Shown: in pieces, positions 1 to 8,520 of the stretch
Position numbering within the stretch: position 1 is the stretch's first letter
Layout: each line of letters begins with the position of its first letter
Assembly (NCBI GenBank): GCA_964553285.1
Contig: CAZKKF010000001.1
Coordinates: 1 to 64,000, forward strand
DNA: 64,000 nt
Direction of reading: 5' to 3'
DNA from: CAZKKF01 sp964553285
GTDB taxonomy: Bacteria; Patescibacteriota; Minisyncoccia; Phycocordibacterales; Zambryskibacteraceae
Notes under the pieces: model-generated
Database searches by the model: none
Told to the model about the DNA's origin: nothing
Seen by the model: the letters and a program-made list of their open reading frames with translations, nothing else
Made by a program: the position numbers and the translations under genes

Positions 1-39
1 CCGATCATTGGCTCCAGTTTTGTATAAAAAGATACGGTT

Positions 40-112
40 GCCACCTTAGCTCAGTTGGTAGAGCATCTCACTCGTAACGAGAAGGTCCGCAGTTCGATCC
101 TGCGAGGTGGCT
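40..112 (+). tRNA. tRNA-Thr (anticodon CGU)
   Basis: A full cloverleaf can be folded. The acceptor stem pairs GCCACCT with AGGTGGC, the T-loop reads TTCGATC, and the anticodon loop is CTCGTAA with CGT in the anticodon position, which reads ACG (Thr). The last pair of the anticodon stem is an A-C mismatch. No CCA is encoded after the discriminator base. An aminotransferase gene starts about 50 nt downstream. Confidence 0.93.
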
Positions 113-160
113 CAAGATAGGGGTTCTTTGGGCCCGGGCGCGGCATGGTATTATCTAGGC

Positions 161-991
161 ATGGCAATAGCTTTTGTTAACGGCGAGTTTGTTGATACGG
201 CAAGTCCTTCCATTAAGCCTATGGATATAGGACTTCTCCGGGGCTATGGAGTATATGAGGGCATTACTTCTTACGGCGGCAAGATTTTCAGGCTCAAAGA
301 CCATTACGACAGACTGCTTCAGTCTGCGGGCTTTCTCAAGATTGCCATACCTTTTTCTTTGGAAGAAGTTGAAAATATTTTACTTGAGCTGATAAAGCGC
401 AACGGCTTTCCGCGCACGGACTTTCGCCTGGTACTTACGGGGGGAGAGACTGTACACGGAATAGACTTTATAAAAAGCCAGAACACTTTTGTGGTTATTG
501 CCGAAGAGCACAATGGTTTGCCGGAATCCGCTTATGAGGAAGGAGTCTCTGTTTTGCCGAGCGAATTTCAGAGAGAGTTTGCAAAGTACAAGACCTTAAA
601 CTACATACATGCGGTAAGGCTTCAGGATAAGTGCCGCGAAGCGGGCGCAACCGAGATTCTCTATCACCATAATAAGTTGGCGCTCGAAGCCTCGACGAGC
701 AATGTATTTGCCGTGGTCAGGGGTTCTCTGATAACTCCAAAAGAAAATATTCTTTATGGCATTACCAGAAAAGTAGTGCTGGAACTTGCCGAAAAGGCAG
801 GCATGAGAGTTGAGGAAAGAGATCTTCCGATGGAGGAGCTTCTCTCCGCCGATGAAGTATTTATCACCTCTTCTTTCAAGGAGGTGGTGCCGGTGGTAAA
901 GGTGGGCGAGGGCCGCACTATTGCCGGAGGGCGTCCGGGAGAGAAGACGCAGGAAATTGCCCGTTTGTTTAGAGAGTATGCTCTTGGCTAA
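161..991 (+). CDS. Class IV PLP aminotransferase (branched-chain / D-amino acid type)
   Basis: This 276-residue protein belongs to fold type IV PLP aminotransferases, which move amino groups between amino acids and 2-oxo acids in the cytoplasm. The expected landmarks are present in order: the PLP lysine region KYKTLNYIHAV near residue 148, the EASTSNVF phosphate-binding stretch, GITRKVVLEL, and FITSSFKEVVPV towards the C-terminus. I chose the ATG at 161 because the alternative upstream start lies inside tRNA-Thr and the family motif AFVNGEF begins right after this Met. Branched-chain and D-alanine aminotransferases cannot be separated by eye. In a genome with few amino acid pathways it could supply D-amino acids for the wall or salvage branched-chain amino acids. 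prfB follows after 12 nt, so the two may be co-transcribed. Confidence 0.85.
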   Translation: MAIAFVNGEFVDTASPSIKPMDIGLLRGYGVYEGITSYGGKIFRLKDHYDRLLQSAGFLKIAIPFSLEEVENILLELIKRNGFPRTDFRLVLTGGETVHGIDFIKSQNTFVVIAEEHNGLPESAYEEGVSVLPSEFQREFAKYKTLNYIHAVRLQDKCREAGATEILYHHNKLALEASTSNVFAVVRGSLITPKENILYGITRKVVLELAEKAGMRVEERDLPMEELLSADEVFITSSFKEVVPVVKVGEGRTIAGGRPGEKTQEIARLFREYALG

Positions 992-1003
992 ATAAAAAAG
1001 CAG

Positions 1004-1900
1004 ATGAGCAATGCCGAAGAAATAAAAAAAAAGATTGAGCAAATTGAGGCCGACATGGGTTCCGCTGATTTTTGGGTGGACAAAGATCGCGCACAGGGCA
1101 AGGTGCGGGAACTTGAAGACCTGAAAGCGGAGCTTCTCGGAGAAGGGAGGTACGACAGGGGCGATGCCGTCATGACTATTTTTGCCGGTGCGGGCGGCGA
1201 TGATGCCGAAGACTTTGCCCGCATGCTTCTTGAGATGTACATGAAGTATTTTGATAAGAGAGGCTGGAGATATTCTTTTTTGCATGAAAACCAAAATGAC
1301 CACGGCGGATACAGGAATATAACGATGGAAATAAATCACCCTTCGACAGGCTCAGGGTCAGGACCATATGGGGTCCTGCGAAACGAATCGGGCGTACATC
1401 GCCTGGTGCGGGTTTCCCCATTCAATGCCAAACAGCAAAGGCATACTTCTTTTGCTATGGTGGAAGTCATACCGAAGTTTGATAAGGCAACTGCCTTCGT
1501 TCTTCCGGAGGATGAGGTGGAAGTGGAGTTTGCCCGCGCCGGCGGTCCCGGGGGGCAGAATGTAAACAAACGGGAGACTGCTGTGCGGGCGGTGCACAAG
1601 CCAACGGGGCTTTCCGCTCATGTGGCAACCGAGCGCTCGCAAGCCCAAAACAAAGAGAGAGCTTTGGCTATACTTTCTGCCAAGCTATACAAGAGGACGG
1701 AGGAAGAGCGCCTGGCCAAGGAGCGCGGTCTTTATGTATCTAAAACCACTGAAATAACCTGGGGCAATCAGATACGCTCCTATGTGCTTCACCCGTATCA
1801 AATGGTCAAAGACCATCGCACCGATGCGGAGACCAGAGATATCAAATCCGTTCTTGAAGGGGATATAGAGCTGTTTCTTGAGGCGGAAAAAAGCCTGTAA
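1004..1900 (+). CDS. prfB: Peptide chain release factor 2, with shortened domain 1 and an in-frame insertion
   Basis: RF2 ends translation at UGA and UAA. The GGQ loop (AGGPGGQNVNK, about residue 183) catalyses peptidyl-tRNA hydrolysis, and the SPF tripeptide (LVRVSPFNAK) is the RF2-type stop-codon reader. The protein has 298 residues against about 365 in typical RF2. The missing part is the N-terminal helical domain 1, where only about 55 residues come before the conserved AGAGG segment. No programmed frameshift site is visible and the gene is one continuous frame. A block of about nine residues rich in Gly and Ser sits before PYGVLRNESGVHR and is encoded by palindromic DNA (see the repeat at 1339-1378). 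UGA is used as a stop elsewhere here, for example at 20971, which fits the presence of RF2. Confidence 0.93.
   Translation: MSNAEEIKKKIEQIEADMGSADFWVDKDRAQGKVRELEDLKAELLGEGRYDRGDAVMTIFAGAGGDDAEDFARMLLEMYMKYFDKRGWRYSFLHENQNDHGGYRNITMEINHPSTGSGSGPYGVLRNESGVHRLVRVSPFNAKQQRHTSFAMVEVIPKFDKATAFVLPEDEVEVEFARAGGPGGQNVNKRETAVRAVHKPTGLSAHVATERSQAQNKERALAILSAKLYKRTEEERLAKERGLYVSKTTEITWGNQIRSYVLHPYQMVKDHRTDAETRDIKSVLEGDIELFLEAEKSL
1339..1378 (+). repeat. Double palindromic insertion inside prfB
   Basis: Two adjoining inverted repeats lie in frame inside prfB. The first is CCCTTCGACAGGCTCAGGG (1339-1357), whose ends pair CCCT with AGGG and, around a small bulge, GA with TC. The second pairs CAGGACC (1359-1365) with GGTCCTG (1372-1378) around a six-base loop. 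They encode the extra residues of RF2, which suggests a REP-like element that inserted without breaking the frame. I saw no second exact copy of the 19-mer in this window. Confidence 0.6.
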
Positions 1901-1990
1901 ACATCTTGCGTTATTTCGCGTACCTTCAAAGCTTTGGTCTATGGCCTGCGGGTATGATAAAATATCCCCTGTTGTATTTGATTCAGCCAA

Positions 1991-2671
1991 ATGATTTATT
2001 TTGACAAAGTATCAAAAGTTTATCCGGACAGCTCTGCGGCCTTGCAGGACGTGTCTTTTGCGGTAGAGCCGAGCGAGTTTGTGTCTGTTGTGGGCCACTC
2101 CGGCGCCGGAAAAACCACTCTTATAAAAATGCTTCTTGCCGAGGACAAGCCCACTGACGGCAAGGTGTTCTTCGGATCGCTTGATGTGCATGATCTCAAG
2201 AAGCACGAGATAAACGAATACAGGAGAAAGATCGGGGTGGTCTTTCAGGACTTCCGCCTGCTCCCGTACAAGAATGTTTATGAAAACATCGCCTTTAGCA
2301 TGGAGGCGGCAGGTCGCTCCGATGAAGAGATAGAGTCTGATGTGCCTCATGTGCTTGATCTGGTGGGTCTTGGCAAGAAGATATGGAGCTTCCCCGGAGA
2401 GCTTTCCGGAGGAGAGAAGCAGAGAGTTGCCATTGCAAGGGCCATCGTAAACCAGCCGGACATCATTATTGCGGACGAGCCTACAGGCAACCTTGACCCG
2501 ATAAACACTTATGAAATAGTGCAGATCTTGAAAAAGATAAACGACCTCGGCACTACCATAATACTTACCACTCACAACAAGGGAGTGATAGATTCCCTGG
2601 GCAAAAGGGTTATTACCATGGAGGAAGGGCAGATAGTAAGAGACGACAAGTCCGGACGATACATTATATAA
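1991..2671 (+). CDS. ftsE: Cell division ATP-binding protein FtsE
   Basis: FtsE is the ATPase half of the FtsEX complex, which couples the divisome to peptidoglycan hydrolase activation at the septum. The 226-residue protein has a Walker A motif GHSGAGKTTL (about residue 35), a Q-loop around VVFQDFRLLP, the signature [14 protein letters not shown] (about residue 137), and a Walker B IIIADEPTG. The length is typical. ftsX follows 10 nt downstream, so the two form an operon, and pyrG then follows ftsX directly. A -10-like TATGATAAAAT lies about 30 nt before the start. There is no Shine-Dalgarno sequence. Confidence 0.96.
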   Translation: MIYFDKVSKVYPDSSAALQDVSFAVEPSEFVSVVGHSGAGKTTLIKMLLAEDKPTDGKVFFGSLDVHDLKKHEINEYRRKIGVVFQDFRLLPYKNVYENIAFSMEAAGRSDEEIESDVPHVLDLVGLGKKIWSFPGELSGGEKQRVAIARAIVNQPDIIIADEPTGNLDPINTYEIVQILKKINDLGTTIILTTHNKGVIDSLGKRVITMEEGQIVRDDKSGRYII

Positions 2672-2681
2672 ACAAATCACC

Positions 2682-3608
2682 ATGACCTGGATAAACTTTC
2701 GCAGAATACTAAAAACAGGATTTTTCAACTTCTGGAGGAACGGATTTGTTTCTCTTTCTTCCGTGGTGGTGATGGTTGCTACTCTTTCCGTAATCGGCGG
2801 ACTTATATTTGTCTCGGCCATCCTTGATGCCTCCTTGACCGAGATACGCAGCAAGGTGGACATAAATGTTTACTTTGTTACTACCGCTCCGGAGTCGTCC
2901 ATAGAGGATCTCAAGGCAACTCTTGAAACCTTGCCGGAAGTTGAGTCGGTGGGGTATGTCTCAAGAGAAGAGGCGTTGGAAAACTTCCGCGCCCGCCACG
3001 AGAACGACCAGATTACTTTGCAGGCTCTTGAAGAGCTGGGGGACAACCCTCTGGGTGCATCCTTAAACATCAAAGCCAAGGAGCCGTCCCAGTACGAGGG
3101 CATCGCCCGCTTCCTGGAAGAACAGGGCAACGCTTCCACAGACCGCTCGGCGGTAATAGACAGGATCAACTATTTCCAAAACAAAATAGCCATAGACCGC
3201 CTGACAGAAATAATAGACTCCGCAGACCGCCTGGGAGCGGCTATCACCATAGCTCTCGCTCTTGTGTCTGTGCTTATTACCTTCAATACCATACGGCTGG
3301 CCATCTTCATGTCGCGCGAGGAGATAGCCGTGATGCGCCTTGTAGGGGCCACCGCGCGCTACATAAGAGGGCCGTTTGTGGTTGCCGGAGTGCTTTACGG
3401 CGTAGTGGCGGCGCTCCTTACCCTGGCCGTATTCTTTCCCCTCACTTATTGGCTGGGTAGCGCCACGGAAAACTTCTTCATAGGCCTAAACGTATTCAAT
3501 TACTACTTGTCCAATCTTGGGCAAATCACGCTCATTCTCCTTGGATCGGGCGCTATAATAGGGGCTATGTCAAGCTATCTTGCCGTCCGAAAATACCTTA
3601 AACTCTAA
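2682..3608 (+). CDS. ftsX: Cell division membrane protein FtsX
   Basis: FtsX is the integral membrane partner of FtsE. The 308-residue protein has an N-terminal cytoplasmic stretch, a first membrane helix (about residues 21-45), and an extracellular domain (about 46-175) that in the family contacts amidase regulators or hydrolases. Three more membrane helices follow, with the FtsX-type permease segment near RLAIFMSREEIAVMRLVGA. The topology and size match the family. Only three bases separate its stop from the GTG start of pyrG, so translation may be coupled. Confidence 0.95.
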   Translation: MTWINFRRILKTGFFNFWRNGFVSLSSVVVMVATLSVIGGLIFVSAILDASLTEIRSKVDINVYFVTTAPESSIEDLKATLETLPEVESVGYVSREEALENFRARHENDQITLQALEELGDNPLGASLNIKAKEPSQYEGIARFLEEQGNASTDRSAVIDRINYFQNKIAIDRLTEIIDSADRLGAAITIALALVSVLITFNTIRLAIFMSREEIAVMRLVGATARYIRGPFVVAGVLYGVVAALLTLAVFFPLTYWLGSATENFFIGLNVFNYYLSNLGQITLILLGSGAIIGAMSSYLAVRKYLKL

Positions 3609-3611
3609 GGC

Positions 3612-5267
3612 GTGGCAAAAGCTAGAAAATACATCTTTGTTGTCGGCGGAGTGATGTCGGGAGTCGGCAAAGGTGTAGCGTCCTCCTCCATTGCTGCCAT
3701 TTTGAAGGCCCGCGGCCTTCAGGTGACAGCCATAAAGATAGATCCGTATATAAACGTTGATGCGGGCACCATGAACCCCACCGAGCACGGTGAGGTTTTT
3801 GTGCTTGATGACGGCGATGAGACCGATCAGGATATGGGCAACTATGAGCGTTTTCTTGACCAGACTCTCTCCAGGGACAACTACATGACTACGGGGCGGG
3901 TGTATCTGGAAGTCATCAAACGAGAGCGCAATTTAGAATACAAGGGCAAGAATGTAGAAGTGGTGCCCGATGTGCCCCTTGAAATAATCAGAAGGATAAA
4001 AAGTGCCGCCAAGAAAGCCGATGCCGATGTAGCGGTCATAGAGATAGGCGGCACGGTGGGCGAGTACCAGAATATAATTTTTGTGGAGGCGGCCCGCATG
4101 ATGCGCATAGAGGCGCCAAATGACGTGTGCATGGTCATGGTGTCTTATCTTCCTGTACCGGCACAGATAGGGGAGATGAAGACCAAGCCCACCCAGACCG
4201 CCACCCGCATGCTAAACAGCGTGGGCGTGCACACCGACATCATCATCGCCAGAAGCTCGGCTCCTCTTGATCAAAAACGCAAGGAGAAGCTTGCTGTCTT
4301 TTGTAATGTGCCGGCAAGGCAGATAATTTCCGCTCCCGACGTGAGCTCCATTTACGATGTGCCTATCAATTTTGAAAAAGACGGCCTCGGGGACACTTTG
4401 GTCTCGCTTCTCAATATAAAGAGCAAAAATAAAACCGACCTCAAAGCATGGGGCGAGTTTGTCCGCCGCTCAAAGAACGGTTCAAAAGCTGTCAAAATAG
4501 CTGTTGTCGGCAAGTATTTTGATTCCGGCGACTTTGTGCTGGCCGATGTTTATATATCGGTGCTCGAAGCCATAAAGGCCGCATCCTACGGGCACAAGGT
4601 GAAGCCGGAGATCTCTTACATCAATTCCAAAGATTTTGAAACAGGCAAGCAAAAAGTTTCAATGCTTGAGCAATTTGATGCAGTGCTAGTACCCGGCGGA
4701 TTCGGGGAAAGCGGCGTGGAGGGGATAATCAAAGCTATAAAATATGTGAGGGAAAACAACATACCCTACTTTGGCATCTGCTACGGCATGCAGCTTGCGG
4801 TGATAGAGTATGCTCGAAATATCTTGAAGCTCAAAGGTGCACATACCGCAGAGATCGACCGAAAGACAAAGTACCCTGTGATAGACGTAATACCGGAGCA
4901 GAAGGAGCTCATAAAGTCCGGCAAATACGGCGGCACCATGCGCCTGGGGGCTTACAAGGCGCTTATCAAGGACAAGACGATCGCCCGCAAGGCTTATGGC
5001 GCAAGCGTTATACATGAGCGCCACAGGCACAGATACGAGGTCAATCCCGATTATGTTGAAAAGCTTGAGAAGGGCGGCGTGGTGTTTTCCGGCATATCGC
5101 CCGATGCGCGCCTCATGGAGATAATGGAATTGCCAAAAGAAAAGCACCCCTTTTTCATAGGAGTGCAATTCCATCCGGAGTTTAAATCCCGCCCCCTAAA
5201 CCCTCATCCTATATTCAGCGCCTTCATAAAAGCGGCTTTGGACAGGGGAGCAAAGAGAAAGAAGTAA
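3612..5267 (+). CDS. pyrG: CTP synthase
   Basis: CTP synthase makes CTP from UTP, ATP and glutamine. The 551-residue protein has the N-terminal synthetase domain starting FVVGGVMSGVGKG (P-loop), with DPYINVDAGTMNP and the EIGGTVGE segment. The C-terminal class I glutamine amidotransferase domain has the nucleophile Cys in FGICYGMQLAV (about residue 390) and the His-Glu pair in GVQFHPEF. The start is GTG, three bases after the ftsX stop, and no SD is visible. It is one of the few nucleotide-biosynthesis genes seen here. The convergent gene downstream ends at 5295, leaving 27 nt between stops. Confidence 0.97.
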   Translation: MAKARKYIFVVGGVMSGVGKGVASSSIAAILKARGLQVTAIKIDPYINVDAGTMNPTEHGEVFVLDDGDETDQDMGNYERFLDQTLSRDNYMTTGRVYLEVIKRERNLEYKGKNVEVVPDVPLEIIRRIKSAAKKADADVAVIEIGGTVGEYQNIIFVEAARMMRIEAPNDVCMVMVSYLPVPAQIGEMKTKPTQTATRMLNSVGVHTDIIIARSSAPLDQKRKEKLAVFCNVPARQIISAPDVSSIYDVPINFEKDGLGDTLVSLLNIKSKNKTDLKAWGEFVRRSKNGSKAVKIAVVGKYFDSGDFVLADVYISVLEAIKAASYGHKVKPEISYINSKDFETGKQKVSMLEQFDAVLVPGGFGESGVEGIIKAIKYVRENNIPYFGICYGMQLAVIEYARNILKLKGAHTAEIDRKTKYPVIDVIPEQKELIKSGKYGGTMRLGAYKALIKDKTIARKAYGASVIHERHRHRYEVNPDYVEKLEKGGVVFSGISPDARLMEIMELPKEKHPFFIGVQFHPEFKSRPLNPHPIFSAFIKAALDRGAKRKK

Positions 5268-5294
5268 TATCTCCGGGTTGCTGTTGATTCCAGG

Positions 5295-6083
5295 CTATTG
5301 GGCGGCGGCAAACATCATGGTGTTTGTGCCGGCTGAGATCATCAGGGTGTTTCCGGCTGCAACAAACGTGGCTCCGCTATCAAGCATTGTGCCAAAAGCG
5401 GTTTCCATGTTCATAAGGCCCGAAGGACTGGCACAATACATCAGGGTAGAGATGAGGGGCGATGCCTTGATGGTAACGCCTGACACGATGTAGCTGCCGG
5501 ACATGTTGTTACAGAACTTTGCCGATATCGTGCCCTGGCCAAAGGACAGGGTGTAGTTCTCGTTTTGAGGTACGCTCACGCCGTTGAAAGACACCAGGCG
5601 GTAATTCTTTCCATCAAGGGTTGCCGGTGCTACTGGAGCCGAGGGGGTGGTAGGCGCCGAAGTCCTTGCCGCCGTGAGTACCAGCTCAACGTTTTGCACA
5701 GGCACTCCTTCCTCGAGGAAAGAAACGTGATCCGATGTAATCCACCTCAAATCTTCGCCCATAAATATTCTGGCAAAGACCGAGTAGGTCATGCTGGGGT
5801 TTATTTTCTCCGGTGCATATTCAATGGTGAAAGGGATAGGCACATTCTCTCCTTCGGTAATAATGACTGTTGAAGCGATAGTTTCTGCCGGAGCATCTGC
5901 CCTGGAGACATCTCTTATTTCAACCTCTATGCGGCTTCCTCCCGGAAGTGCAATGCGCTCTCTGTAAGAGACTGTTCCTGTAAGCACGGCTGTTTCCGCT
6001 TTGCCGCCGAATCCGCCAAAGGCAAGTATTCCGGCGATGATTACAACCACTGTGATTGCAATCGCAAGTTTATTTTTCTTCAT
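5295..6083 (-). CDS. Membrane-anchored YbaY-like plus META domain protein
   Basis: The 262-residue protein starts with a short basic tail and one hydrophobic segment (residues 6-24), a signal peptide or membrane anchor. Residues about 33-140 resemble the YbaY/YscW-type beta-sandwich (VLTGTVSYRERIALPGGSRIEVEIRDVSRAD, given here as positions 33-63 in outline; DHVSFLEEGVPVQNVELVL closes the domain). A Pro/Ala/Thr linker follows. Residues about 158-260 form a META/HslJ-like domain, with NYRLVSFNG at its start and two Cys residues (KFCNNMSG and LMYCASP). In other bacteria both domains occur in envelope stress proteins, so a role outside the membrane is likely. A second META protein lies at 19687. 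The exact function is unknown. Confidence 0.7.
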   Translation of the reverse strand: MKKNKLAIAITVVVIIAGILAFGGFGGKAETAVLTGTVSYRERIALPGGSRIEVEIRDVSRADAPAETIASTVIITEGENVPIPFTIEYAPEKINPSMTYSVFARIFMGEDLRWITSDHVSFLEEGVPVQNVELVLTAARTSAPTTPSAPVAPATLDGKNYRLVSFNGVSVPQNENYTLSFGQGTISAKFCNNMSGSYIVSGVTIKASPLISTLMYCASPSGLMNMETAFGTMLDSGATFVAAGNTLMISAGTNTMMFAAAQ

Positions 6084-6146
6084 TTGTTTTTAATGATTCC
6101 GATAAAGACCAAAACACACAATGTTTATTATACTACGCAAAAAAGC

Positions 6147-6172
6147 GAAGAGGCGGACACTGTCCGCCTCTT
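6147..6172 (-). terminator. Rho-independent terminator of the 6171-6416 gene
   Basis: An 11-bp perfect stem (AAGAGGCGGAC with GTCCGCCTCTT) and a three-base loop are followed on the minus strand by CGCTTTTTTG. The 5' arm overlaps the stop codon of the small minus-strand gene. Confidence 0.85.
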
Positions 6173-6416
6173 AGAGCTTAGGGATATCTGATTCTTTGAT
6201 CTCCCAGAAAGTACAGCATTCACACTCGTCTGCATCTTCAATACAGTCTGTACAACCAAAGTCATACTCCCATGCGAAGAACTTACCAGAAGGTGTTCTT
6301 ACCACGTGTGGGCCTGAATGGCTGCGGTGGAGTATGCACTCTACCGGAGGGCCATAGTGGTTATCAAATTCCCACGATATATCTATCGCCCTCGTCATGA
6401 TGATTCCACACTGCAT
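6171..6416 (-). CDS. Small Cys-rich protein of unknown function, with strong SD
   Basis: This 81-residue protein is acidic and has five Cys in its C-terminal half (CTDCIEDADECECCTF), plus an upstream Cys and His residues (CILHRSHSGPH). That could form a zinc site, but I do not recognise the family. On the minus strand the start ATG is preceded by GGAGG with a seven-base spacer, a strong ribosome binding site of the kind most genes in this window lack. The gene ends inside its own strong terminator and stands alone between two membrane-protein genes. It is probably a real, independently transcribed gene. Confidence 0.7.
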   Translation of the reverse strand: MQCGIIMTRAIDISWEFDNHYGPPVECILHRSHSGPHVVRTPSGKFFAWEYDFGCTDCIEDADECECCTFWEIKESDIPKL

Positions 6417-6560
6417 TTTGAGCCTCCGTGGCTTAAGTTTCTATCTGGCAGAATAGCCTTTTGAAAAAATAAAGCAAATACAAAAAGCACTCTTATTGTA
6501 TTGTTTCTGGCGGCTTTGCTGAGTACGTGTCTCTAGCGCTTATTCAGACTAGCGTACCAG

Positions 6561-7100
6561 TTAAAAGCTGATTACAGCAAAAAACCAGGCCAGGATGAGG
6601 ACAAGAAAGATCATACCGCCGGAGATCTTTTTCTTGTAGAGAATGAGGTTGTTTTCCCGTTCAAGACAGGTAACTACTATCACCAGCGAAGAGAAAGCGG
6701 CGATTGCGATTGACGCAAGGGATTTGTGCAAGACTTCTCCTGAAAGCACTTCCCAAATAGCCATGATTCCTGCAAGAGCAAGAAGTACGATAGATGCTAT
6801 AAGGATATATAGGGTAAACATTCGCACGCCTTTGAATATTGCACTTGATTCAGATGCGATCACTGGAGCTTGGGAGCCTTCCGGCAGACCTGTGGCTGAT
6901 GCAGGCGCGGCACGATGGTCAATGAAATGATCGGCAACAAGTATGATGACCGCCACCAAAGCAAGGAGTCCTATCGACTGGAATGACTTATATATGACGT
7001 CATTTGAGAAGAAATCCCATACGCCGAGTATCGAAACCACGCCCAAAATCACTACCGCAAGGATAAACAAATACGCTGCAATATCCGCAATCTTTTTCAT
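6561..7100 (-). CDS. Multi-pass membrane protein of unknown function
   Basis: The 179-residue protein is strongly hydrophobic, with about five predicted membrane helices: residues 6-28, 40-58, 93-118, 125-145 and the last 22 residues. Segments 1-2 and 3-4 resemble each other (a helix pair followed by WDFF or WEVL and KSFQSI or KSLASI), so an internal duplication is likely. I chose the ATG at 7100 (MKKIADIA) over an upstream TTG because a basic N-terminus followed by the first helix is usual. There is no SD. It is divergent from the next membrane protein at 7229. No family is recognised. Confidence 0.6.
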   Translation of the reverse strand: MKKIADIAAYLFILAVVILGVVSILGVWDFFSNDVIYKSFQSIGLLALVAVIILVADHFIDHRAAPASATGLPEGSQAPVIASESSAIFKGVRMFTLYILIASIVLLALAGIMAIWEVLSGEVLHKSLASIAIAAFSSLVIVVTCLERENNLILYKKKISGGMIFLVLILAWFFAVISF

Positions 7101-7228
7101 AATCAAAGAATAAATCAAACTAATAATTAACGAGAATATTATAACATGCTTTCAAAAATGAGGGATTTGGCATACTTTTGCCCCGGAAGCGTTGTGTCGC
7201 AATGGCGGTTCTGATACGATAAAATGCG

Positions 7229-7969
7229 ATGAAAACATTACATATATTCCTTGTTCTGGGGTTTATCGTTCTTTACTCACTGTTTGTTTTTCTGGTGGAT
7301 ATCAACATTGAGCTCGATATTGCTTCGGAACTCATGGTGGCGAGCGCTTTCTTCTTTGCTCTCTTTTCGGGCTTCTTCATAGCGAGGCAGAATGATCGCT
7401 ACAACGAGGTTGTTTCCGTAATCGCGGAGCGGGACGGGTTATTCTCTTATATATACAGAATTACGGGGCTTGTGCCGAGGATGCAGTCGGAGGTCAAGAA
7501 AATCATCAGGCAGTATTACGACAAAATACTGGAGAAAGACGACTGGTCTTACAACGAGTTCAATCCTTCGACCACTCTTTCGGATTTGACGGGGGTTATA
7601 GGCAGTGTTACCGATGAGGAAAGCGCAAAGATAGCAAACAATTCCTTTTATGATGGTATCTGGGACACTATCTTACAGCTTCAGGGATTGAGAAAAAAAG
7701 TCATAGCCTTGCGCCACGAACGCCTGCTTTTCTCCCAGTGGGTTTTGATCTATGTGTTTGCCGCTCTGGTGCTGGTCTCTTTCCACTTCATGCAAACGGA
7801 GTATCTCTTTGTGGATATACTGAAAATCATTTTCGGGACGGCGGTGTTTTTCGTCATCATTCTTATCAAACAGCTCAATGACCTTTCTCTTTTCGGCAAA
7901 GATTTCAGCAAATCAATCGCTAAAGACGTATTAAGAATTATTGACGAAGTTGATAGGGAAGATAAATAG
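7229..7969 (+). CDS. Membrane protein with central cytoplasmic helical region
   Basis: The 246-residue protein has two N-terminal membrane helices (about residues 4-22 and 32-52), a charged, helical, soluble region of about 100 residues, and two further helices (about 170-188 and 196-215). This layout recalls the bestrophin-like DUF4239 group, with an LRHERL segment just before helix 3, but I hold that assignment weakly. The -10-like TAAAAT ends three bases before ATG, so the mRNA would have almost no leader. It faces the minus-strand gene ending at 7993. Confidence 0.6.
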   Translation: MKTLHIFLVLGFIVLYSLFVFLVDINIELDIASELMVASAFFFALFSGFFIARQNDRYNEVVSVIAERDGLFSYIYRITGLVPRMQSEVKKIIRQYYDKILEKDDWSYNEFNPSTTLSDLTGVIGSVTDEESAKIANNSFYDGIWDTILQLQGLRKKVIALRHERLLFSQWVLIYVFAALVLVSFHFMQTEYLFVDILKIIFGTAVFFVIILIKQLNDLSLFGKDFSKSIAKDVLRIIDEVDREDK

Positions 7970-7992
7970 GAAGAAAGAGAGAGGCTCCCAAG

Positions 7993-8520
7993 CTAAACTT
8001 CAACAATAGGGAGACCTTTTACATTTATTGAACCTTTGTACAAAATATGGATCACTTTGTGGAACACGAGCGGCCTTCCGCCATTGCTATATATTTTCTT
8101 GTAATAATCTTTGGTCTCCTGCGGCAAGAAAGAACATTTTTCTATCTCGTCAGGGTTGAATGGAGCAAAATTATCCTCTCTCATCCTGTCTGCTTTTGAA
8201 GTATCATGAAGATAGACGGTGGTCTTTTTTGGATCCAGCAAGTGGGGGTCTATCTTAAAGTAAGACATCTTAAGGCCTCTCTCCATTCCAGCTTCCATAA
8301 GGGCATCTTTTACGACTTGTGGAGGAACGGCGGATAGGTGAATAACATCATTCCATAGACAGCTAAGCGTTGGGATAAATTGGTCCATTACCTCTTCTCT
8401 CCCTTCATATTTTTTAACATAATCCGCATAAGTTCCTGGGTCGTTCTCTTTCAGGAGGTTCAGGGGATAGAGAGTATCTCCTTGCATATTCTTCGGCACC
8501 AAGTGGTATAGGTAGTTCAT
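7993..8520 (-). CDS. Conserved protein of unknown function (YHLVPKNMQG family)
   Basis: The 175-residue soluble protein begins NYLYHLVPKNMQGDTLYPLN and contains LSCLWNDVIHLSAVPP and FHKVIHILYKGSINVKG. From memory, similar sequences occur in Firmicutes and other bacteria as group-specific hypothetical proteins with no known activity. The pattern YHLVP...YPLN...LWNDV.H recalls small NAD-using or RES/ART-like folds only vaguely, and I do not assign one. Its ATG overlaps the TAA of the upstream anchored protein by one base (TAATG), so translation is probably coupled. Confidence 0.65.
   Translation of the reverse strand: MNYLYHLVPKNMQGDTLYPLNLLKENDPGTYADYVKKYEGREEVMDQFIPTLSCLWNDVIHLSAVPPQVVKDALMEAGMERGLKMSYFKIDPHLLDPKKTTVYLHDTSKADRMREDNFAPFNPDEIEKCSFLPQETKDYYKKIYSNGGRPLVFHKVIHILYKGSINVKGLPIVEV

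Noticed and set aside
107..160. Longer aminotransferase beginning inside tRNA-Thr
   Set aside because: The upstream extension overlaps the tRNA 3' end and adds residues not found in the family; the ATG at 161 fits the conserved start.
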